From Oharaeibacter diazotrophicus (GTDB lineage: Bacteria > Pseudomonadota > Alphaproteobacteria > Rhizobiales > Pleomorphomonadaceae), in contig NZ_SNXY01000006.1 of assembly GCF_004362745.1 (NCBI RefSeq), positions 1,054,001 through 1,118,000 of the forward strand: 64,000 bases of DNA. Direction: 5' to 3'. This document shows, piece after piece, positions 57,733-64,000 of this stretch (position 1 is the stretch's first letter; each line of letters starts with the position of its first letter). The position numbers and the translations under genes are program-made. Below the pieces are notes generated by a model. That model was not told the origin of the DNA. It worked only from the letters and a program-made list of their open reading frames with translations, and searched no databases.

Positions 57733-58883
57733 CCGACGCCTCCACGACGCCGACCTCGACCGTCCTGTCCCGGGCCGCGGTGATCGCCACCGCCACCATG
57801 TTCGGGCTCACCTACAGCCTCGCGGCCGCGCTGATCGCGCTCGACCTCGTCGCCCGCGGGGCGAGCGAGATCGTGATCGGCGCCAACGCCGCCATGCACG
57901 CCGTCGGCGTGCTGGTGACCGCGACGATCCTGCCGCGCATCGTCGCCGCCTTCGGCATCCGCAAGCTGGTGATCCTGGCGCTCGCGACCGCCGCCGCGGT
58001 GCTGATCGCCTTCCCGGCGGCGCCGTGGATATGGCTGTGGTTCCCGCTGCGCTTCCTGCTCGGCATGTCCTCCGAGATCCTGTTCGTGCTGTCTGAGACC
58101 TGGACCAACAGCCTCTCCACCGAGGAGACCCGCGCCCGCTCGATGGCCGCCTACACGGCCGCGCTGTCGATCGGCTTCGCCAGCGGCCCGGCGATCCTGT
58201 CCGTGGTCGGCTCGGACGGCGTGACGCCCTTCGCGATCGGCGCGGTGATCTCGCTCGCCGCCGCCGTCTTCGTCGCCTCCCCGAAGGTGTCGGCGCCGGC
58301 CTTCGACGAGCCCGCCACCGGCAATCCGCTGCGCTACATGGCGCTCGCCCCGGTCGCGATCTCCTCGACGGTGCTCAACGCCGCGATCGAGACGGCGGGC
58401 CTGTCCTTCCTCGCCATCTACGCCGTCCAGCTCGGCTGGGCCGAGAGCGGGGCGACGCGGCTGATGTCGGTGATGATGATCGGCGCGATCCTGCTGCAGC
58501 TGCCGATCGGCTGGCTCGGCGACAAGATGGACCGCATCCGCCTGCTCGCGATCCTCGCGGTGACGGCGACGGTCGGCGCGCTGGTCTGGCCGCTGGCGCT
58601 CCAGGACGAGACCGCGACCTACGCCCTGCTGTTCGTCTGGGGCGGCGCCTTCGTCGGGCTCTACACCATCATGCTGACCGTGGTCGGCAGCCGCTTCCAG
58701 GGCTCCGACCTCGTCGGCATCTACGCGGCGATGGGCCTGATGTGGGGCGTCGGCGCGCTCGTCGGGCCCCTCGCCGCCGGTGCGGCGATGCAGGCGACCC
58801 AGCACGGCCTCGCCTTCTTCGCCGCCGCCGCCTGCGGCGCCTTCGCGCTGTTCGCGATCGCCCGGGGCCGCGGGTCGAGCTGA
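57729..58883 (+). CDS. MFS transporter
   Basis: The 384-residue protein has twelve predicted helices and MFS signatures (IVIGANAAMHAVGVLVTA with the loop ILPRIVAAFGIRK; GWLGDKMDRIRLLAILA between halves). It resembles small YcaD-like MFS carriers, probably an exporter, substrate unknown. It overlaps the HdeD-like gene, so the two are co-expressed, perhaps under the divergent ECF factor. Confidence 0.87.
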   Translation: MTDASTTPTSTVLSRAAVIATATMFGLTYSLAAALIALDLVARGASEIVIGANAAMHAVGVLVTATILPRIVAAFGIRKLVILALATAAAVLIAFPAAPWIWLWFPLRFLLGMSSEILFVLSETWTNSLSTEETRARSMAAYTAALSIGFASGPAILSVVGSDGVTPFAIGAVISLAAAVFVASPKVSAPAFDEPATGNPLRYMALAPVAISSTVLNAAIETAGLSFLAIYAVQLGWAESGATRLMSVMMIGAILLQLPIGWLGDKMDRIRLLAILAVTATVGALVWPLALQDETATYALLFVWGGAFVGLYTIMLTVVGSRFQGSDLVGIYAAMGLMWGVGALVGPLAAGAAMQATQHGLAFFAAAACGAFALFAIARGRGSS

Positions 58884-58913
58884 CGTTCGGGCCGCGAGAC
58901 GGATCCCCGCGGA

Positions 58914-59696
58914 TCAGGCCGCGGGGGCCGCGGTGACCAGGAAGCCGTAGCCGAATGCCGGCGGCAGCAGCGCCGACGCGGCGCCGTCGAGGACGCCGAT
59001 CAGCGCCGAACGCGTCACCGCCTTCTCCGGCAGCACGCTCTCGATCGTCAGCGCCTCGACGGCGAAGCCGGCCTCGGCGAGGTCGGCACGGATCTCGTCC
59101 GCCGAGAACAGGTGGTAGAACAAGGGGATCACGGTGCCGTCGACACTGCGCTCATAGCGGATGTCGCCCGGCTCCAGCACGCCCGACGCGACCAGCGCGC
59201 GGCAGTCGCGCTGCTCGCGGGCGAAGCGCCGGGCGGCGTTGGGCAGGCCGAGCACCAGCCGGCCGCCCGGTGCGAGCATGCCGCGCATCTCGGCGAGCAG
59301 GGCGATCCGCCGCGCGCGGCCGGCGACGTGGCCGAGCACGCCGAAGCCGAGCAGCGCGACGTCGAACCGTCCGGCCCCGACCTCGGCGGCATAGACCGCG
59401 TCGGCGGGATCGCAGACGCGGATCCGCCCGGCGAGCCCGACCGCGGCCGCCGTCGCCTCGAGATGGCGGCGCGCGACCGCGCTAATGTCGGCGGCGAGCA
59501 CCTCCGCGCCGCGCCCGGCGGCGAGCGGAAGGCAGTAGCGTCCCTCGCCGGCGCCGTAGTCGAGCAGCCTGCCTCCGACGGGCAGCAACCGGGTGAGCAG
59601 CGCCAATGTCCGTCGGTTGGGGCGCAGGTAGCGCGAGCGGTAGAGGCCCGACGAGAAATAGACGTCGTAGCTCCGGCCCATCTCGTCGGTCCGCAT
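58914..59696 (-). CDS. Class I SAM-dependent methyltransferase
   Basis: The 260-residue protein has the motif I LLDYGAGEGRYCLPLA, followed by LAADIS (acidic end of strand two) and LLGFGVLGHV, then LAPGGRLVLGLPN, the usual Rossmann order. The target is unknown. Start ATG at 59696 gives MRTDEMGRSYDVYF; a second ATG five codons later is equally possible since no ribosome site is clear. The 258-base gap to the STAS gene shows no gene. Confidence 0.82.
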   Translation of the reverse strand: MRTDEMGRSYDVYFSSGLYRSRYLRPNRRTLALLTRLLPVGGRLLDYGAGEGRYCLPLAAGRGAEVLAADISAVARRHLEATAAAVGLAGRIRVCDPADAVYAAEVGAGRFDVALLGFGVLGHVAGRARRIALLAEMRGMLAPGGRLVLGLPNAARRFAREQRDCRALVASGVLEPGDIRYERSVDGTVIPLFYHLFSADEIRADLAEAGFAVEALTIESVLPEKAVTRSALIGVLDGAASALLPPAFGYGFLVTAAPAA

Positions 59697-59954
59697 CGCC
59701 GTGTCCACTCGCCCAGCCCCCCCGCCGTCCGTCCCCAGTCGCCCGCGGCCCCGTGCCGACGCTCCCGCGAAACGGGTCGGCGCCACGGAAGCAAGGGTGG
59801 AACGCCGATAGCATAGCCCACCATCCCTCTCTATTGTCTTGATGTTTCCGGGTGTCGCAACGGCGGCGGGAGCGCGGCCCGCCCTTCCCATCGGCTCCGT
59901 TTTGCGGCATGAACGCTGGCCGACAGGCGCGGCGAGGGAACGGGGCCGGACGAC

Positions 59955-60281
59955 ATGAGCGTGAGATTCGAAACCGAGGGCACGACGCTGGTCGCCACCC
60001 TCGAAGGCCGGCTCGACACCACCAATGCGCCGGCCACCGAGGCCGAACTCCTGAAGCGGCTCGGCACCGGCGCCGTCGTGCTCGACCTCGCCGGCCTGAG
60101 CTACATCTCGAGCGCGGGCCTGCGCGTCGTCCTGGTCGTCGCCAAGCGCCTGAAGCCGACCGGCCGCCGCTTCGTGCTGGCCGGCCTGCAGCCGCACATC
60201 CGCGAGGTCTTCGAGGTCTCCGGCTTCCTCTCCATCCTCGACGTCGCCGCCGACCGCGCCGAGGCGCTGGCGCGCGTCTGA
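59955..60281 (+). CDS. STAS-domain anti-sigma factor antagonist
   Basis: The 108-residue single STAS domain resembles SpoIIAA/RsbV: VVLDLAGLSYISSAGLRVVLVVAKRL contains the phosphorylatable Ser (Ser52 or Ser53). When dephosphorylated it would bind the RsbW-like kinase. The matching SpoIIE phosphatase gene converges on it with stops three bases apart, and the kinase gene is next, so all three parts of a partner switch are here. Confidence 0.92.
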   Translation: MSVRFETEGTTLVATLEGRLDTTNAPATEAELLKRLGTGAVVLDLAGLSYISSAGLRVVLVVAKRLKPTGRRFVLAGLQPHIREVFEVSGFLSILDVAADRAEALARV

Positions 60282-60284
60282 TCC

Positions 60285-62234
60285 TCAGGCCGCGTCGCGA
60301 TCCGGCGCGAACGTGCCCGCCGGTCCGTTGTAGCGGACCACGAGGCAGGTGATGTCGTCGGACTGTTCGGCGCCGGCGACGAAATCGGTCACGGCGTCGG
60401 TGACGCCGGCGAGCACGAGGTCGACCGCCCGGGCGTGGGCGTCGCCGAGCGCCACCTTGAGCCGTTCTTCGCTGAACTCGCGGCCGTCCCGGTCCATCGC
60501 CTCCGAAATGCCGTCGGTGTAGAGCACCAGCGTGTCGCCCGCCGAGAGGGCGACGCTGCGCTCGGCATAGGGCAGGTCCGGCATCACGCCGAGGGCCATG
60601 CCGCCGGTGCGCGGCAGATCGACGATGGTGCCGTCGGCGCGGCGGATCATCAGCGGCGGATTATGGCCACCGTTGGCGTAGGTGAGCGTGCCGGTCTCGG
60701 TGTCGAGGATGCCGTAGAAGGTGGTGACGAACAGGTCCATGGGGTTCTGGGCGCAGAGCGCGGTGTTGGCCGCCGCGAGGCACGCCCCGGCCGACCGGCT
60801 CTCGCGCGCGCTCGCCTGCAGCACCGTCCGCGAGATCGCCATGAAGAAGGCCGCCGGCACGCCCTTGCCCGAGACGTCGGCGATGACGATGCCGAGGTGG
60901 CGCTCGTCGACCGCGAAGAAGTCGTAGAAGTCGCCGCCGAGCTCGCGGGCCGGCACCATCGTCGCCTTGCCGGCGTAGGAGGGGTGCGCCGGCAGAGCCT
61001 GCGGCAGGATCGCCGCCTGGAGCGAGCGGGCGGCGTCGAGTTCGGCCTCGACCCGGCGCTTCGATTCCTCGAGCAGCGCGTTCTTCTGCTCGAGTTCGGC
61101 GGTGCGGGCGCGCACCAGCGCCTCGAGATGCTCCTCGCGCGCCTGGACTTCGATCGCCATGTGGCGGAATACCCGGGCGAGCCTTCCGAGTTCGTCGGCG
61201 CGGCCCGAGAGGCCGTCGAGGCTCTCGGGTCGGAACGTGCGGCCGTCGACCTCCTCGGCCGCCCGCGTCATCGCCGCCACAGGACGGGCGATCCGGCGGG
61301 CGAACAGCGCGGCGGCCGTCACGCCGACCGCGAACACCGCCGCCGCGGCGAGCGCGCCGTAGACGAGATAGTCGACCAGCATCCGCTCGAGCCGCGCCGT
61401 CGCCATCGACAGCACCGCGGCGCCGATGGTGATGCCGGCCGTATCGTGGATCGGCGCGGCGACCAGGAGCCCGCCCGGGCCGAAGCGCGACGCCGCCGCG
61501 GTGCCGGCGACCGTGGACGCCGCGAGTTCGGCTGCGTCGGCCGCCGGAACGCCCTCGCCGCCCGCCTCGTCGCCGATCGCCGCGAGGGTGGCGCCGGCGT
61601 CGTCGAACACGCGGATCGCACGGATGTCGTCGCGGTCGATCAGGGCGGCGAGCAGCACCGGCAGGCTGTTGGCGGCGCGCACCGGATCGAGCACGGTCAC
61701 GCGCTGGCCGGCGATCAGCGCCCTGCCCCCCTCGACGCGGACGCCGACGTAGCGCACGCCGTCGATCGGCCCGCCGAGCGCGGCGGCGAAGCGGGTGCCG
61801 TCGACGAGATCGGCGAGCGCGCGCGCCGGCAGGCCCGGCGGCAGTTTCTCGCCCTCGACGAGCGCGCCGTAGTCGCCGACCGAGGAGACCAGGATCCGGC
61901 GGTCGCGGTCGACCAGCCACAGTGAGGCGAGGTTGCCGCGGGCGACGATCTCGGCGAAGCGGCCGCCGAGGCCGGGCGCGCCGGCGTCGCCGAGGCTGCC
62001 GACCGCGAAGGCGAGGGTCTGCAGGTCGTCGACGAGGACCGCGTCCATCTCTTCGAGCGAGATCTCCGTGAGGCGCGCGCTCTCGGCGACGATGCGCGCC
62101 ACCGACTGCGCCTGCACCTCCGCCTGCGCGACGAGTGCGGTGCGGCCGAGCCAGGCCGAGACGAGGCTGATCGCCAGCACCGCCAACGCGATGCAGGCCG
62201 CGACCATCAGGACGAGACGACGGGTCAGGGTCAC
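60285..62234 (-). CDS. Membrane SpoIIE-type PP2C phosphatase with HAMP
   Basis: The 649-residue protein has a membrane helix (residues 8-30), a periplasmic sensor region of about 270 residues, a second helix, a HAMP domain (ARRIARPVAAMTRAAEEVDG) and a coiled coil. A SpoIIE phosphatase follows with metal sites GGDFYDFF, IADVSGKGVPAAFFMA, TDGISEA and DDITCLVV. It should dephosphorylate the STAS protein in response to an external signal. The GTG start at 62234 overlaps the kinase stop (GTGA). Confidence 0.92.
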   Translation of the reverse strand: MTLTRRLVLMVAACIALAVLAISLVSAWLGRTALVAQAEVQAQSVARIVAESARLTEISLEEMDAVLVDDLQTLAFAVGSLGDAGAPGLGGRFAEIVARGNLASLWLVDRDRRILVSSVGDYGALVEGEKLPPGLPARALADLVDGTRFAAALGGPIDGVRYVGVRVEGGRALIAGQRVTVLDPVRAANSLPVLLAALIDRDDIRAIRVFDDAGATLAAIGDEAGGEGVPAADAAELAASTVAGTAAASRFGPGGLLVAAPIHDTAGITIGAAVLSMATARLERMLVDYLVYGALAAAAVFAVGVTAAALFARRIARPVAAMTRAAEEVDGRTFRPESLDGLSGRADELGRLARVFRHMAIEVQAREEHLEALVRARTAELEQKNALLEESKRRVEAELDAARSLQAAILPQALPAHPSYAGKATMVPARELGGDFYDFFAVDERHLGIVIADVSGKGVPAAFFMAISRTVLQASARESRSAGACLAAANTALCAQNPMDLFVTTFYGILDTETGTLTYANGGHNPPLMIRRADGTIVDLPRTGGMALGVMPDLPYAERSVALSAGDTLVLYTDGISEAMDRDGREFSEERLKVALGDAHARAVDLVLAGVTDAVTDFVAGAEQSDDITCLVVRYNGPAGTFAPDRDAA

Positions 62235-62671
62235 GCCGCATCTCCCTCGGCGTCGCCGCGGCGCATCGCCAGCCGCACGACGTTGCGCTCGCCGACACGG
62301 GCGTAACCGACCTCGTCGACCAGCGTCCTGACCAGGTGCACACCGAGACCGCCGATCGCACGATCGTCGAGATCGGCGTCGAGCGAGGGCGCAGGGGCGT
62401 CGGCAAAGGGGTCGAAGGCCGGCCCGGCGTCGGAGATCTCGAGCGCGACGAGCTCGGCCGAGACGCACGCCGCCACCCGGACGAGGCCGTCCGCGGGCGC
62501 CGCGTGGTCGACCACGTTGGCGACGATCTCCTCGACCGCCATCGCGAGGCGGAACGCCACGGCGGGCGCGAGGGCGTCGGCGAGGAAGTCCTCGAGCTCG
62601 CCCTGGAGACCCGGGATCGCGTCGAGCGTGGCGGGGACCTCGAAGTCCCGGGTGCGGGGCGTCTCGGCCAT
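62231..62671 (-). CDS. RsbW-like anti-sigma kinase (HATPase)
   Basis: The 146-residue HATPase_c protein has the N-box (AVEEIVANVVDHA) and G-box (GGLGVHLVRTLVDEVGY) of SpoIIAB/RsbW-type Ser/Thr kinases that phosphorylate STAS antagonists. Its start lies seven bases after the stop of an ABC permease gene, and its ribosome site (GAGGAG) overlaps that stop, so it is translated with the transporter. Confidence 0.9.
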   Translation of the reverse strand: MAETPRTRDFEVPATLDAIPGLQGELEDFLADALAPAVAFRLAMAVEEIVANVVDHAAPADGLVRVAACVSAELVALEISDAGPAFDPFADAPAPSLDADLDDRAIGGLGVHLVRTLVDEVGYARVGERNVVRLAMRRGDAEGDAA

Positions 62672-62678
62672 CGCGGGG

Positions 62679-63371
62679 CTACTCCTCGCCGGTCGCCGGC
62701 GCGTCGGGCGTCATCGCCAGCACCGCCGCCGGCTCGACCGCCGCCGCCACGGCGCCCGCGCGCCGTTCCATCCGGCGGCGCAGCAGGGCGAGCAATCGCG
62801 ACAGCGGCCAGCAGAACGCCAGGAACCAGAGCATCGTGTAGGCGTAGACCCACAGCGTCGCGCCGGGGTCGCCGATCGCCGCGATCACCGTGTTGGCGCG
62901 CTGGACGATCTCGGGCACGCCGATCACCGAGGCGGTCGACGACGCCATCACGATGATGAGGAAGTAGGTCGTCCAGGCCGGGATGAAGTAGAGCGCCTGG
63001 AGGTGTTCGCCGCGGCGGCGGTGGCGCAGCGCCGACAGCGCGTTGTCGGACACGAAGCCCGAGACCGCGACCGCCAGCGCCAACGACGCCTTCAGCCAGC
63101 CCGGCAGGCCGATCGAGACGCCGCCGATCGTCGCCTCGGTCGGCAGCACGTAGGCGAAGTAGTAGATCAGCACGAAGGTCGGCGGCAGCCGCGCCGCCGC
63201 GGTGAGGAACGCGCCGGTTCGCGAGCCGGCGAGCCGCATCCGCGCCAGCAGGAAGCCGACGGGCGTGCCGATCGCCATGGTCACCGCGGAGATCGCGACG
63301 TTCCACAGGAAGCCGACGGCGAGGAAGGGGGTCCAGGCCCACAGGGCCGAGAGGGTCTCGAAGGCGGTCAC
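62679..63371 (-). CDS. Amino-acid-type ABC permease
   Basis: The 230-residue polytopic protein has the layout of polar amino acid permeases of the HisQM/GlnP family, with an EAA-like loop (SDNALSALRHRRRGEHLQALYFIPAWTTYF, split). The GTG start overlaps the TGA of the upstream permease (GTGA). The C-terminus is Ala-rich. Substrate unknown; probably an amino acid or related compound. Confidence 0.8.
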   Translation of the reverse strand: MTAFETLSALWAWTPFLAVGFLWNVAISAVTMAIGTPVGFLLARMRLAGSRTGAFLTAAARLPPTFVLIYYFAYVLPTEATIGGVSIGLPGWLKASLALAVAVSGFVSDNALSALRHRRRGEHLQALYFIPAWTTYFLIIVMASSTASVIGVPEIVQRANTVIAAIGDPGATLWVYAYTMLWFLAFCWPLSRLLALLRRRMERRAGAVAAAVEPAAVLAMTPDAPATGEE

Positions 63372-64000
63372 CGGTGGGCCATCCCGCGTTCCAACAGGGA
63401 GAATCCGTAGACGACCGCGAGCACGATCGCGACGTAGCAGGCGAGCAGCACGTTCATCATGACGCCGCCGTTGCCGTAGTCGGCGATGATGGCGGTGGAG
63501 GCGTGGACGAGTTCGGGCACGGCCACCGCGCTCACCATCGCCGTCGCCTTGACGATGTTGACGCAGCTGCCCATCACCGTCGGGAACGCCAGCGCCGCGA
63601 CCTGCCGGAGGCGTCCGGTGCCGCCGAGGGTGGCCGCGGCCTCCGCGAGCGCCACCGCGTTGGCCGCGCCGGCGTAGAGCGACAGCACCACCACCGAGAC
63701 CAGCCAGGCCGGCAGCGGCAGGCCGCGCGCGGCGAGCAGTCCGCCGATGCCGAAGAACACGAGGTAGAGCTGCAACAAAGGCGGCGTCATCCGCGGCAGC
63801 GTCAGGAGCACCGACGACACCGCGGCGACGGCGCGGATCCGCGAGCGCAGCAGCGCGGCGCCGGCGACGCCCGCGACGAGGCTGCCGGCGACCACCGCGG
63901 CGGCCAGCGCCAGCGTCGTCGCCAGCGCGCGCAGGAACATCTCGCGGCTGAACGGATCGTAGAACGGCGTGAAGTCGACTCCGACGCTGTCGCGCAGCGT
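63368..64000 (-). CDS. Amino-acid-type ABC permease, partial at window edge
   Basis: The frame is open to the right edge (about 210 residues visible; the 20 codons before the Met at 63940 read TLRDSVGVDFTPFYDPFSRE). Five or six helices and an EAA-like loop (AEAAATLGGTGRLRQVAALAFPTVMG, split) indicate the partner permease of the next gene. A binding protein and ATPase probably lie beyond the window. The true start is not visible. Confidence 0.75.
   Translation of the reverse strand, partial: TLRDSVGVDFTPFYDPFSREMFLRALATTLALAAAVVAGSLVAGVAGAALLRSRIRAVAAVSSVLLTLPRMTPPLLQLYLVFFGIGGLLAARGLPLPAWLVSVVVLSLYAGAANAVALAEAAATLGGTGRLRQVAALAFPTVMGSCVNIVKATAMVSAVAVPELVHASTAIIADYGNGGVMMNVLLACYVAIVLAVVYGFSLLERGMAHR

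Overview
The window is a chromosomal segment of a very GC-rich alphaproteobacterium, most likely a methylotroph of the order Hyphomicrobiales (Rhizobiales). Three things point there. A complete fhcBADC operon encodes the tetrahydromethanopterin-linked formyltransferase/hydrolase complex. A direct-repeat LexA box of the alphaproteobacterial type (GAAC-N7-GAAC) lies between divergent uvrA and ssb. The housekeeping block (S49 peptidase, tRNA1(Val)-type methyltransferase, DUF2007, polyprenyl synthase, glyQ) has a rhizobial look. I see no insertion sequence, prophage, integrase or CRISPR array. Long antisense reading frames are abundant because of base composition and were not annotated.

Layout. 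0.1-7.8 kb: uvrA/ssb, an NmrA-type quinone reductase with a divergent HxlR regulator, a metallo-beta-lactamase-fold hydrolase and a YqjM-type ene-reductase. 8.0-12.4 kb: fhcB-fhcA-fhcD-fhcC with overlapping ends. 12.4-24.7 kb: housekeeping genes (metG, glyQ without glyS, ispE, a TPR protein, a small secreted Cys-rich protein, S49 peptidase, methyltransferase, DUF2007, polyprenyl synthase), then a YtcJ-like amidohydrolase and a small unknown. 24.9-28.8 kb: a polyamine-type ABC importer. 29.0-30.6 kb: tRNA-Leu(GAG), an orphan FliN-like protein and lipB. 30.5-37.3 kb: a second polyamine-type importer operon that also carries a flavin oxidoreductase and an AllA-like ureidoglycolate lyase, divergent from a nucleobase-type deaminase. 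37.4-38.7 kb: a lower-GC secreted glucosaminidase-like protein.

38.9-52.8 kb is the most interesting part. Two LysR regulators flank or sit inside a catabolic cluster: two large TMADH/histamine-dehydrogenase-type flavoproteins, an ArgE-type M20 hydrolase, an HpaB-type flavin monooxygenase with its flavin reductase, a RidA imine deaminase, a DUF1028 putative Ntn hydrolase, and a NMT1/THI5-type ABC importer. Palindromes and direct repeats precede the importer. This looks like an uncharacterised pathway for uptake and oxidative breakdown of a nitrogen-containing, possibly cyclic or N-alkylated, compound. Any formaldehyde released could enter the Fhc route encoded 28 kb away.

53-64 kb: a thioredoxin/CcdA pair, two small unknowns, an ECF sigma/anti-sigma pair divergent from a HdeD-like membrane protein fused to a putative papain-like domain plus an MFS transporter, a methyltransferase, and a STAS / SpoIIE phosphatase / RsbW-kinase partner-switching set. 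The kinase and phosphatase are the distal genes of an operon that begins with amino-acid-type ABC permeases running off the right edge.
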